The notes below the pieces were generated by a model that saw only the letters and a list, made by a program, of their open reading frames with translations, did not search any database and was not told the origin of the DNA. Made by a program: the position numbers and the translations under genes. Positions 1 to 8,585 of a DNA stretch of 35,335 bases are shown here, in pieces. Source of the stretch: Catenaria anguillulae PL171 (lineage: Eukaryota; Blastocladiomycota; Blastocladiomycetes; Blastocladiales; Catenariaceae); assembly GCA_002102555.1 (NCBI GenBank), contig MCFL01000249.1, forward strand, positions 1 to 35,335, written 5' to 3'. Every line of letters starts with the position of its first letter. Position 1 is the stretch's first letter.

Positions 1-35
1 AAAGTCCGGGGTGATCACCACTACACTACGGAACC
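1..35 (-). tRNA. tRNA-Gln, 5' part only (cut by window edge)
   Basis: The complement starts with acceptor GGTTCCG and a normal D-arm and runs off the window in the anticodon stem. It matches the first 35 nt of the complete tRNA-Gln(TTG) at 30261-30332. It marks the outer end of the left inverted-repeat arm, which probably continues beyond the window. A TATATA-like box lies upstream (about 67-75), as in the right copy. Confidence 0.85.
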
Positions 36-240
36 GCCTTGTTATACGAAATTGAGAACAGTCACTTTATATACTCATCGGTCTAAACAGCAAAAAGAAG
101 GCCAGCTCGCGCGCCAGAAAACAGCGGCGGCGCCCAAACGGCAAACAGCAGGTGATTCAGATTACGGACGGTTGGTTGCAACAGTCTTTGTGTTGCATAA
201 GTACAAGTGAAGTGCAGAAGATAAAAAGAAAAGGGGCCGG

Positions 241-445
241 TTGAGTGGTCGAGGCCAAGTATCGATCTCGAGACCTTGGGATAACCACAAAATTTGCTAA
301 GATTTGTTCCTGGTGACGGAGACAAGAAAAAACCAAAAGGAAAGAAAAAAAAGTTGCTGGAGCAAGTTTGGGCGTTGCAGGCAAGGATCGATCTGCGGGC
401 CTCGGGATAACCGCAAAATTGTGCAAAGAGTGTTCTGGCGGAATA
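241..445. repeat. Two diverged ~70-bp direct repeats, weakly tRNA-like
   Basis: Units at about 241-312 and 372-440 (read on the minus strand) share the order CCAG-AACA, GCA-AATTTTG, GGTTATCCC and AGATCGAT. They recur in the right arm at about 29862-29930 and 29985-30055. The AGATCGAT-C core resembles a Pol III box B, but I see no box A or cloverleaf. They may be remnants of tRNA genes or of a small SINE. Low confidence in identity, higher in the duplication itself. Confidence 0.4.
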
Positions 446-468
446 TGTGGAGAATTGACAATTTGTCC

Positions 469-486
469 TTAACAGGGGTTATAGCT
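469..486. repeat. Target-site duplication of the LINE, left copy
   Basis: TTAACAGGGGTTATAGCT, 18 bp, is repeated exactly at 10541-10558 and occurs once in the unoccupied right arm (complement of 29814-29831). It contains 6 bp upstream of tRNA-Cys plus nucleotides 1-12 of the tRNA. The left copy therefore leaves only a 12-nt tRNA stub at the 3' end of the LINE. Confidence 0.95.
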
Positions 487-740
487 ATTGGTATTGTATT
501 GAAATTGAAGAATTCTGACCCACGTGCGAGAAAAAATTACAACAACAAATCAGGACCAAACACTGTATGCACCCAACGCCAATACGGAGGTTCAGATCGA
601 GCCAAAAGTGGTGTGCTGACCAATCGCGCGGAAGGCATGTTGTTGGGCATTGCAAGGAAAGGCACCAACCCAATACACCAGAGTGCACGCGACCTTGGAA
701 TCACGCGGCCGTGTGCCTTGAGCGCAGTGTCAGCCGACGA
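487..740 (-). other. LINE 3' UTR
   Basis: About 250 nt separate the ORF2 stop from the 3' junction. The element ends in CAATACAATACCAAT immediately before the target duplication, with no poly(A) tail. That is common in site-specific LINEs, whose 3' UTR is recognised by the RT, and unlike the nested half-LINE, which has a poly(A) tail. Confidence 0.75.
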
Positions 741-3700
741 CTACGCGAACGGGGGAGCAATGCCAGACAAGAGCCACCGCGAGGCAGCATCATCGGCAGC
801 AAGACGGGTGTGGTCATGACGACCAACAGGACAACGGAACTTGGCGATGGCGACGCCGCGCCAGCGGTGAGGGAGAGGGAGGAGAGTGTCAAGGTGGTGG
901 GAGTACGGCGTCAGACACGCCAAGCAAGAGATGGACGGAAGAGGGAGTGGAGGGTCGAGAGGAGCAGGTAAGGAGGAGGGAAGGGACGAGACCATCTTGT
1001 ACGGCAGCCGCTTGGGTTGCTTTTGCAACTGAGCCGCCGGCGGGAGGGGCGGGGCCGGGTCGGCAAACGGTGGCGGATCGGCCATGGGCACATCCGGAGG
1101 GAGCCGGAACCGGGAAGTGGGCGTTGGGTGGTATACGGGCACATACCCATTGTACTTTGAGTGCCGCTTGGTCGGTGTTGCATCCGCCACCGTTGGTTGC
1201 GGTGGAGCCTGGGGTGGGAGCGTGGCAACATGAGCTTCCCACGCGAGCCGCAGCGCCTCCTTGTTTTCAGGCGTGTTGGGGTCGGGGTAGAAGAGGTTGA
1301 TGGCCTTGGTGTGCAACTCCCAAACATGCTCAAACAGAATGTAAGAGACGGATGAGAGGAGCAGGCCTGCGACACGCGCAACAGGGGCCTTGAGGCGTGC
1401 GCTGATCGGGCGGAGGAGCTCGATCACCTGGGCCGTGACGAGGCAACCAGCGGCAAGCTGGAGCGACGTGGTGTCGGAGAACCAGAGGCCAACGAGCTGG
1501 TGGGCAAGTGCCATGCGGCGGATCGGCTTGGTTGTCAAAGTGGACAAGAGCGTTGCAACAGCGGTGACAGCAAGTGCTTGTGCAGCAGCACGATCCGCCT
1601 CGCCCGCCGGGCACTCGAGCCAGTGCACAGCGTCATCGGCGTACGCCACGTCGGGCAGTGGGCAGCGCGGGCACCAAGGGCCTTGGTAGTACTTGTCCGG
1701 CCAGCGGGTAAAGTTGAGGAGGCGGGTCGCAAGGCTTTTGGTGCGCACCTTGATCCGCCGTGTGAGGGCAGTGTTGGATGCGACCGAGGAGTGGAGGTCG
1801 CCCGCGGACCGGCCGTCGTGCAAGGCACATTCGGAAGCGGCAGGGTGGACGTTGGACCAGTCGATGTGGGGGGTTGAATCACGAAGCTGGTAGTGAGCGC
1901 GGATGCAAGAGTGGAAGATAATGAAACGTCGAGGGTCGTTGCTGACGATGTGGACAGTGAGCGAAGGGTGGGGAGGGTTTGCTGAAAGGAAATCGGGTGA
2001 AGAATCAGAGTTGGGGTGAGGAGGAGGAAGGACAAAGTGAGATGGAGTATCGGAATTTTCTTTTGAGTTAGTTCTTTTTTCTGGATTTGGGGAAGGATCT
2101 TGAGTTTGGTTTTGATTTTGATTTTGTAAATGGGAATCTCGGTTTTGTGTGCGAGACGAAGAAGATGAGGGTGTTTGCAGGCGGGTGGAGGGAACGCGTG
2201 GTTGGAAACGGCGCGCGGCGTGATGGCGCTGGCCGTTGACAATGACGATAGGCTCGGCCGTGGAGCGCGCGAGGATGTCGAGTGCGTTCTTGGTTGAGCC
2301 GAATGCGAGTGAAAAGGGAAGGTCGGAGGAGGCGAGGAGGTGGGGAGAGATAAAGGAAGGGGTGAGTTTGGTGGCCGCCGATTTTGCAAGCGCGTCGGCC
2401 ATGTCGTTGTGGACCCGATGAGGGTTGGCTTGGTCGTCGGAGTGACCCTTGACCCAGCTGATGGTGACGGAGAGCTTGCGGAGGATGATGACGGTCCGGA
2501 TGGCCGCCCACTCTTGGCTAAAGTTGGAGCGAACGCGCCAGCGCGGGAGAGGAAGAGAGTTGGATGATGGCGGAGGGACTTGGCGGTGGAACTGGGCAAC
2601 GGCGGCCTTGGAATCGGTGAGGATGTGGGCGTGCGACGACGTGGGGATAGACGCAACCGCAAGAAGAATGGCCCAAACCTCGGCGCGAGTGGATGAGTGG
2701 GTGCCGGGCGGGAGCCGGACACGGCACGAGTAGCCAAGCTCGGGGAAGTAGGCTGCCGCGCCAGACCGGCGGGCGGAATCGGCAAGAGGGGTATCAATGG
2801 AAAAAAGAGGGTTGGGGGCGTTGAAGAGGGACCCGTCCGTGTACACGATGATTGGGCGTGGGCGGTCAAGAGACAAGAGAAAATCGGGGACGAGATCAAA
2901 TGGGCACGCAACAACATCACAGGCGTCAACAGTGGGAGGCGAGGAGACAAAGACGCGGGAGCAATAAGTGGAAACAACGGCAAGGTCTGGTGACTCGTCG
3001 TCAAAGCTGGGTAGGCGGGGGACGGAAAAGAGATTGGGGGACGGAAGGGTAGGCGGTTTGAGGAGGAAAGAGGGCGCAAGAGAGTGGTCTATAGGCGTGT
3101 ATGGCAAAGGAAAGAATGGGGCGACAAAGGTGGAGGGCAAACGGAAAAGGGTATCAACAACAAACGCGGCAACATCCTTCTCGACACCACCGGCAGTGTA
3201 GACGGCAAGCTTGTCGCTGATCTGCTTGTGGACCCGAGCTGGACCAAACTCGACATCGTTGGTGGGAACACCGGCCGCGTCAAGGAGATCGTGCATGTAC
3301 TTGAGACTGTTGCCGCGAAAGTACTTGAGCGCGGCTGCGTATGTGTCTGTGGGGAGAACAGAAACGAGCGGAAAAGAGATGCCACCCCAAGTGCTGATGC
3401 GCGCAGCAGGGGAGTGGTTGGGTTTGTACGGCAGAAAAAACGTGCCTGCCAAGTCCGAAACGGAAAGACGTCGAGCGTGCATGAGCGGCAGGAGGTTACC
3501 GAACCAGCACCTGCTGCGCGCGACGGTCAGTGGGAGTGGGTGAGAGAGAGGACAGAAAGGGAGGGCAAGGTTGTGTTGGAGGAGGCAGAGCGATGCCTTG
3601 ATGGCAACGCTGCGCAGGTGGTCGTCGTTGAGCGCGGTGAGAATGTCGGTGAGGCGGGCAGCAAGGACAAGGTCGGGAAAGGAGAGCAGGCCGACTGTTG

Positions 3701-6683
3701 ACTTGTGGTGCAGAGAGGCGGTGGGGTGGTTGACGGGCAAGCCAAGCTTGCGCTTGACGAGACCCGTGGCCATGGCATTGCACAAGTTGAGCGTTGTGGG
3801 TGTCGGGACAAAACCAAGCGTCCGGTACAGGGCGCTAGGGAAAACAACAACGTTAAGAAGCCACACTGCCATCTTACCCGTCACTGCCTTGCGTCTCAGC
3901 AGCGGAATGCACCGCCGAAACACATCCAACATGGACTTGCGAGCGCTGGTACCGCGGAAACGGTGGTCCACCCAAATGCCCAGATACCGAAACGAAGTCA
4001 TGTCATTCACCCGCGGAATGTCTTGACCGTGAATGGTAAACGGGTCGCTCTCGTCCTTGTCCGCCCCGTGCAAAATCCAAACCGCCCCCTTCTTTGGGTT
4101 GGATCGGACATTGGTCATGTCGTTGAACTGCTCGACACGCCGCAATATTCGGTCCATGTCGGCGCGCGTGGTGGCGAGGAAGACGGCGTCGTCAACAAAC
4201 GCCATGCCGGCCAGGCGGATCCGACCGAGGAGCTTGCCCGTGTCCTTTTGCTTGCGTGGGTCGCCTGCAGAGACGAGGTTGGTTTGGGCCGTGATCGTGA
4301 CTCCGAGAATGGAGGGGTCAGTGTTCACCGCCGACAAGAGCACATCGTAAAAGATGGCCCACATCAGCGGCGACTCAACGGCGCCTTGCGGCACACCTCG
4401 CTCAATCGGTACGGGATCAGAAAGACCGTACGACGTAATCACTCGCGCGACCCGGCCTGCCAAGTACCCATCGCAATAGAACGACACAAACGACTCAGGC
4501 ATGTTGATGCGTTGGAGAGCAAGTCGCAGTGCCTCGTGCGGAACTGAATCAAAGGCCTTGGACTTGTCCTCGAAAAAAGCGAAAAGCTGGCCCTTGCCAG
4601 TGGCATGGCCTGGAACGTAACCTTGCGCCCACTGCTGTTCAAAGGCAGCGTGCAGGATGGAAATTGGGGTTGATGCGTCAGTCCCCGGCAAGGTGGAGTG
4701 ACAGGCACCCTCCAACACTGGATATGAAAGCATGACCTTGTATATACGAGTCAACAGCACTTTCATAAGAAGTTTGCTGGCACACTCGAGCAACGTAATC
4801 GGCCGCATCCCCTCCGTTAACCCAACAAATCCCTCCTCGGACTTGGGCAACAGGTAGATCGAGCCCTCTTTCCACGCCTCCGGCACCCGTTTCTGCTCCA
4901 AGCACGCAGTGCACAAAGCGGCAAGCACCTCAAGACACTCTGGGCCCGATTCGCGGATCATGCGCATCGTGATTTGACTCACGCCAGGTGCCTTGTCAAC
5001 GCCAACCGAGCTCAGCGCCGCCCGCAATTCCTTGACCGTGACAGCGACCATGACACCCGCCCACGCCTCGGGCGGAATCTTGTCGTGGGACTTTTTCGAC
5101 CACGCTTTGGCCCAGTAGGCATCAAACCCCTCGGGATCAAACACTTCACCCTTGAAGCTGACGGACATGAGCACAGCGATCTGGGTGATGATGTCGTCCG
5201 GGTCGAACGACAGCCGGTCGCCATCACGGACCGAGTCAACGGCCGACACGGGTCGGGTACGGTCAAAGACCCGGCGAACAAGGTCAGCAATGGCGTGCGG
5301 AGCAGCCTCGAAGCGGCTTTTCACGGCCGCGGCGATCCTTTCCGAGAGCTGTGCTTGGTCGCGGACCAGAATGATGGTGGACAGGGCTTGCCGAGCATGC
5401 ACATAGTACTTTGCGCACTCTGATTCGGTCGGGCCGGGCGGGTCAATGCCAAGCTCGGAGAGACGGCCAAACGTACCTTGCGGGCCCGGCAGCTTGTACC
5501 CTTGCTTTCGCCATTTGTCGAGCTTGAGGATATGGTAACCCTCAGGCGACTTGGGTGCGTTGCGGCGTGGCTCCGTGAAAGGGGTCTTGCCGCCGGCCTT
5601 GCGGTGCTTGAGCTTGGCCTTGGCCGAATCGATCAACACCTTGTGCCAAGCAACCTGAGCTGCGTCCAGCGACTCTGGTGTACCTCGCGCAATAATGTTG
5701 AGCACATCTGCCTCGGTCACCGCCCGCGCACACTCGCCCTGGTACGCTTCCCACATCCTCGGCGTGCACTCGGGCAAATCCAGGACCTGCCGCTGCGCCG
5801 CCTTTGCGCACGACTCCATCTTGCGAATCAGCTTGCGGTCAAGAAGGGTACCCAAACTCGTGCGCGCCGAGATGATGGCATGGTCGAGACCCATGAGCGG
5901 GTTGTCGGGCACATCGGCAGGCCACGTGACAGCGTACCCATTGAAATAGTGAGCAAGACCTTCATCGATCAGAATCCGGTCAAGTCGGTTGCGGTTGTGG
6001 GTAGGTTGCATGTCGCCAAATGCCTCAGCGACGTCAACAAGGTGGTGACGAGTCTCGAGGTTCTGGACAAGGGCTGCACGGGGTGATCCGTCACTGCAGT
6101 TCCAGTCACCACCAACCACGACATGGTCGCCAGCATCACGAGCGCGAGTACACACGTCCGAGATGAAGATGGACAATGCCTTGGCCAGCGGAACCGAAGC
6201 AGAGAGGCGAGATTGGAGGTGAGTCGGAAGGTAGGACTTGGGAACATGTCGGCCGCTGTCGGGCGAGAGGTAGATGGATACGAGGTGCAATCGACTGCCG
6301 GTCGCGAGGCGAAGAGGAAGGTGGACGGCGTAGCCTACAAGGAATTGAGGAGGATCTAGAAAACAACACAATGAGTTACGAACCGCGATGGCGGCGCCGC
6401 TGCCCATTGGGTGTAGGGTATCAACAGTAGAAAAGAAGGTGAACGGTAGGTCAGTGTACTGGGTAGCACTCTTGAGTGAGGTTTGGGAGGCTTTGGTTTC
6501 GTTGAGGAAGGAAATATCCACATCGAGCCCGCCGCGCATCCAATCCAGGAGCGAGAACAGTTTGCCGCGAGCGGCGGTGCTGTGCACGCCCCTGCAGTTG
6601 GCGACGGCGAGATTGATGTGGAAGGACGGTGGTGGGTTGGGTATCCGGGGTATGGGTGGTGGCTGTTTGTTGGCTTGCATCAT
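741..6683 (-). CDS. LINE ORF2: APE endonuclease - reverse transcriptase - RNase H - CCHC
   Basis: This 1980-residue open frame is the polymerase of the LINE. The N-terminal APE-type endonuclease (about residues 20-285) shows the catalytic glutamate in FLNETKA, the GGDWN motif near 191, LDRI near 233 and the final histidine in LDHAII. The reverse transcriptase (about 560-900) has GVDKAPG, the PITLL and DKSKAFDSV blocks, GVPQGAVESPL, and the active site FVDD near 828 in place of the more usual FADD/YADD; both aspartates are kept. An RNase H domain follows (about 1275-1430: YTDGS, a TRAEVWA glutamate, LTDSKAA, KGHSDD). A C-terminal zinc motif CPRC...HWLEC lies near 1670. The start ATG (6683-6681) overlaps the ORF1 stop in ATGA, which suggests translation by stop-restart coupling. 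All catalytic residues I can check are present, so it may encode an active enzyme. Confidence 0.96.
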   Translation of the reverse strand: MMQANKQPPPIPRIPNPPPSFHINLAVANCRGVHSTAARGKLFSLLDWMRGGLDVDISFLNETKASQTSLKSATQYTDLPFTFFSTVDTLHPMGSGAAIAVRNSLCCFLDPPQFLVGYAVHLPLRLATGSRLHLVSIYLSPDSGRHVPKSYLPTHLQSRLSASVPLAKALSIFISDVCTRARDAGDHVVVGGDWNCSDGSPRAALVQNLETRHHLVDVAEAFGDMQPTHNRNRLDRILIDEGLAHYFNGYAVTWPADVPDNPLMGLDHAIISARTSLGTLLDRKLIRKMESCAKAAQRQVLDLPECTPRMWEAYQGECARAVTEADVLNIIARGTPESLDAAQVAWHKVLIDSAKAKLKHRKAGGKTPFTEPRRNAPKSPEGYHILKLDKWRKQGYKLPGPQGTFGRLSELGIDPPGPTESECAKYYVHARQALSTIILVRDQAQLSERIAAAVKSRFEAAPHAIADLVRRVFDRTRPVSAVDSVRDGDRLSFDPDDIITQIAVLMSVSFKGEVFDPEGFDAYWAKAWSKKSHDKIPPEAWAGVMVAVTVKELRAALSSVGVDKAPGVSQITMRMIRESGPECLEVLAALCTACLEQKRVPEAWKEGSIYLLPKSEEGFVGLTEGMRPITLLECASKLLMKVLLTRIYKVMLSYPVLEGACHSTLPGTDASTPISILHAAFEQQWAQGYVPGHATGKGQLFAFFEDKSKAFDSVPHEALRLALQRINMPESFVSFYCDGYLAGRVARVITSYGLSDPVPIERGVPQGAVESPLMWAIFYDVLLSAVNTDPSILGVTITAQTNLVSAGDPRKQKDTGKLLGRIRLAGMAFVDDAVFLATTRADMDRILRRVEQFNDMTNVRSNPKKGAVWILHGADKDESDPFTIHGQDIPRVNDMTSFRYLGIWVDHRFRGTSARKSMLDVFRRCIPLLRRKAVTGKMAVWLLNVVVFPSALYRTLGFVPTPTTLNLCNAMATGLVKRKLGLPVNHPTASLHHKSTVGLLSFPDLVLAARLTDILTALNDDHLRSVAIKASLCLLQHNLALPFCPLSHPLPLTVARSRCWFGNLLPLMHARRLSVSDLAGTFFLPYKPNHSPAARISTWGGISFPLVSVLPTDTYAAALKYFRGNSLKYMHDLLDAAGVPTNDVEFGPARVHKQISDKLAVYTAGGVEKDVAAFVVDTLFRLPSTFVAPFFPLPYTPIDHSLAPSFLLKPPTLPSPNLFSVPRLPSFDDESPDLAVVSTYCSRVFVSSPPTVDACDVVACPFDLVPDFLLSLDRPRPIIVYTDGSLFNAPNPLFSIDTPLADSARRSGAAAYFPELGYSCRVRLPPGTHSSTRAEVWAILLAVASIPTSSHAHILTDSKAAVAQFHRQVPPPSSNSLPLPRWRVRSNFSQEWAAIRTVIILRKLSVTISWVKGHSDDQANPHRVHNDMADALAKSAATKLTPSFISPHLLASSDLPFSLAFGSTKNALDILARSTAEPIVIVNGQRHHAARRFQPRVPSTRLQTPSSSSSRTQNRDSHLQNQNQNQTQDPSPNPEKRTNSKENSDTPSHFVLPPPHPNSDSSPDFLSANPPHPSLTVHIVSNDPRRFIIFHSCIRAHYQLRDSTPHIDWSNVHPAASECALHDGRSAGDLHSSVASNTALTRRIKVRTKSLATRLLNFTRWPDKYYQGPWCPRCPLPDVAYADDAVHWLECPAGEADRAAAQALAVTAVATLLSTLTTKPIRRMALAHQLVGLWFSDTTSLQLAAGCLVTAQVIELLRPISARLKAPVARVAGLLLSSVSYILFEHVWELHTKAINLFYPDPNTPENKEALRLAWEAHVATLPPQAPPQPTVADATPTKRHSKYNGYVPVYHPTPTSRFRLPPDVPMADPPPFADPAPPLPPAAQLQKQPKRLPYKMVSSLPSSLPAPLDPPLPLPSISCLACLTPYSHHLDTLLPLPHRWRGVAIAKFRCPVGRHDHTRLAADDAASRWLLSGIAPPFA

Positions 6684-7111
6684 TGGACGGAAGGCTCAGA
6701 AGGGACAGAGTCGGTAACCGTCTCCACAACCGGGTGTGGGACAAAGTCCGGCGGTGCGAGCTGGAGCGGTGGGACAGTCACAGGGACGTTGAGCGCACGA
6801 CTCAGGCTTGCACCAATCATCTCCATCGAGTTTTGTAGACTCGACTGCAAGCTGCTCTTCATCTGCTCGAGGAACTCGGACTGGCTTTTCCAGGTTGCCA
6901 TGGTCGTGCGGCGCGAGAGGACCTCCAACTGGTCGTGTGTCAGGGAGACTGAACCTGGGGACGAAGACGTGCTCGAGTTAGTCTTTGTGCGTTTGACTGC
7001 TCCACGCGTCGTCCTCTTCTCGGTGGTCTCGTCGGGTTCCGAGACAGCCAAACTCTCCACCATCTGCCGCGCACGCGCCCGCTCGTTCTGGAGCTCGGCA
7101 ACGGCGAGGAT
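6680..7111 (-). CDS. LINE ORF1, 3' part (downstream of the half-LINE insertion)
   Basis: About 143 codons, beginning at the target duplication (ILAVAELQNERARARQ) and ending in PSEPSVQ with a TGA that overlaps the ORF2 start. It holds a basic patch (TRGAVKRTKT), a serine run and a likely coiled coil (SEFLEQMKSSLQSSLQNSM). It is the natural continuation of the ORF1 frame interrupted at 8571: both sides of the insertion carry the same ILAVA codons, which are the target duplication. The C-terminal end of an ORF1 protein normally helps trimerise and bind RNA. In this copy it is separated from its start codon and probably not made. Confidence 0.85.
   Translation of the reverse strand: MLAVAELQNERARARQMVESLAVSEPDETTEKRTTRGAVKRTKTNSSTSSSPGSVSLTHDQLEVLSRRTTMATWKSQSEFLEQMKSSLQSSLQNSMEMIGASLSRALNVPVTVPPLQLAPPDFVPHPVVETVTDSVPSEPSVQ
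7096..7111. repeat. Target-site duplication of half-LINE copy 1, left
   Basis: CGGCAACGGCGAGGAT is repeated at 8570-8585; the first C may belong to either side. It lies in the coding sequence of the host LINE ORF1 (codons for ILAVA). Confidence 0.92.
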
Positions 7112-7264
7112 TTTTTTTTTTTGGACCACATTACATGTATTGTTTGAGTCAAATTGGGCGCAGTCCAGGAAGAGGAAAGGAACAAAATGATGGGCACAAT
7201 ACACCTGCAAAGAAATGCAGCAACAGGCACACAACACAGGAGGGAGTGGCGGTTGGTAATGGGA

Positions 7265-7295
<31 letters not shown>

Positions 7296-8569
7296 GAGGA
7301 GAAGGGACAGGGGGAGGCAGGGAAGACAAAGAGAGGGAAGGGAGGGGTAAGAAACTTGTCATGTGGGAAGGCAGGGTATGTCAATCACCCCTTACGAGGC
7401 ACCCCACGCTTCTTCAGCTCAGTAACGTCCCAGTCCAGACCTTGAATACGATTCTGCGCCCGGTTCAATGAGAGCCAGATCGCTTCAATCTTTTCAAGCA
7501 GCAGGGTCTGCACCCTGCTGATCTTGTGCTCAAGGTCTGGACCAGGCTTCTGGGCATCACCCACAAGCTCTAACTTGGCGTCAAGGGTCTCAAAATCCGC
7601 CAACAGCCCCTCGACCGAACCGGCAATGGACTCTTGGCGAATGTCAAGCTCCTCAACCTCCTTGGCAACCTTGTCCTGTGCCAGTTTGAGGGCTGCAAGC
7701 AGCGCATCTTGCTGGGAACAGAACTTGGCCAGCTGCTCCTTCATGTCATTGACTTGGCCTGCCAGATAGGCAACCTCCGCGCGCAAATCCTTTTCGACCG
7801 AGTCGACCTTGTTGAGAGCTTGCTTGGCAGCATCAGCATAGCGGACACCACCAGCACTTGCCGGTGCTGGCGCAGGGAACGAGAAAGAGGGAGGCAAGGT
7901 CTTGACTTGAGGGCGTGTAGGGCATGCATTCCTCAAGTGGTCCAGGGAACCACAAGAGAAACACAACTTGGCAGAACCGGGAAAAAAGCGCAAATCATGA
8001 CCATTAAGAGCATACTCGCCAAGGCCAATGGCGGCGTCGGCATCCTCCTTGGACTCGTACCGCCACAAGATGCGGGAGAACGAGCGAGCGCGGCAGTTGT
8101 CGACCAGCAGGGCATGGCCCTTGGCAAGCAAACCAGGGAGCTGGCGGATCGTGCTGTACGCACAGAGAACCTGCACGTTCTTGGCTTGGTCGGCACGCTG
8201 GTTGAGCCACTCCTTGACGTCGGTCATGGCGTGGATGTACTGACCGCGGAAAAAAGTTGAGGGCTTGTTGATGGCCGAGGCCAAATCGTCTTGGCTTTTG
8301 TATGACACTTGCAGAAACTTGATTCCAGCGACAGTACGCTGCCTGAGGAGCGCATCGACATTGTAGTGTGACTTGAGCCGGGCAACAGTGGCCTGCGGAT
8401 CGACAGAGAAAGGGACGGGCCCTACCCAACCAGTGATCGCTGATGCCTGGGCATCAACAATTATGGGGTCGGTCATGGCAGGCGAGCAGACGGCGCTTGA
8501 TTTAGGGTGCAGGCAAGGTGCTCAATGTATTGCTTGGAGTTTTTGGAAGAATTACATTCATAGATTTGC
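7112..8569 (-). mobile_element. Half-LINE copy 1: ORF1-only, poly(A)-tailed retroelement nested in the LINE
   Basis: About 1.46 kb, minus strand, with a 15-16-bp target duplication and an A-tail of about 11-12 (T-run 7111-7122). It holds a short 5' UTR, one 363-aa ORF, and a 3' UTR with a long pyrimidine-rich tract on the coding strand (7262-7350 as GGAGGA repeats plus a 10-G run). No RT or endonuclease is present, so it must be moved in trans. Copy 2 (23470-24951) encodes an identical protein and has 12 more bases at its 5' end. The layout is like mammalian HAL1 (L1 ORF1 without ORF2), but its ORF1 is not a piece of the surrounding LINE. Confidence 0.92.
7385..8476 (-). CDS. Half-LINE ORF1 protein (RRM-like, CCHC knuckle, coiled coil), copy 1
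   Basis: 363 residues starting MTDPIIVDAQAS. The N-terminal half (about 1-165) looks like an RRM-type fold (VQVLCAYSTI, then SRILWRYESKEDADAAIG). A CX2CX4HX4C zinc knuckle follows (CFSCGSLDHLRNAC, about 173-186). The C-terminal half is a long predicted coiled coil (DSVEKDLRAEVAYLAGQVND to the end), ending in the basic tail KKRGVPRKG. This is the architecture of LINE ORF1 proteins, which coat the RNA and act as chaperones. It is identical over its whole length to the copy at 23754-24845, which implies recent movement or a constraint on the protein. Its own enzyme partner is not in the window. Confidence 0.93.
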   Translation of the reverse strand: MTDPIIVDAQASAITGWVGPVPFSVDPQATVARLKSHYNVDALLRQRTVAGIKFLQVSYKSQDDLASAINKPSTFFRGQYIHAMTDVKEWLNQRADQAKNVQVLCAYSTIRQLPGLLAKGHALLVDNCRARSFSRILWRYESKEDADAAIGLGEYALNGHDLRFFPGSAKLCFSCGSLDHLRNACPTRPQVKTLPPSFSFPAPAPASAGGVRYADAAKQALNKVDSVEKDLRAEVAYLAGQVNDMKEQLAKFCSQQDALLAALKLAQDKVAKEVEELDIRQESIAGSVEGLLADFETLDAKLELVGDAQKPGPDLEHKISRVQTLLLEKIEAIWLSLNRAQNRIQGLDWDVTELKKRGVPRKG

Positions 8570-8585
8570 CGGCAACGGCGAGGAT
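8570..8585. repeat. Target-site duplication of half-LINE copy 1, right
   Basis: Second copy of CGGCAACGGCGAGGAT, directly at the 5' end of the half-LINE. Confidence 0.92.

Larger units (their letters stand above)
1..486. repeat. Inverted repeat, left arm, segment 1
   Basis: This stretch is the near-perfect reverse complement of 29814-30295. The match ends at the last base of the LINE target duplication. The few differences I see are mostly run-length changes, for example ggggcc against gggc near 235. Apart from the tRNA-Gln part and two degenerate short repeats it holds no gene I can support. Confidence 0.93.

Noticed and set aside
304-971. Plus-strand frames 304-819 and 567-971
   Set aside because: They cross the LINE 3' junction and the antisense of ORF2; no conserved features.
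3084-4547. Long plus-strand open frames (205 and 280 codons) opposite ORF2
   Set aside because: They lie antisense to the conserved RT and linker of ORF2 and have no motif; high GC keeps antisense frames open.
7260-7350. GGA/G-rich tract as a G-quadruplex regulator
   Set aside because: It is the antisense of a pyrimidine-rich 3' UTR; possible, but with no support beyond composition.
6680-7384. A 234-codon frame across the half-LINE tail
   Set aside because: Its first ~90 codons are half-LINE 3' UTR and the A-tail; only the part from 7111 is LINE ORF1.
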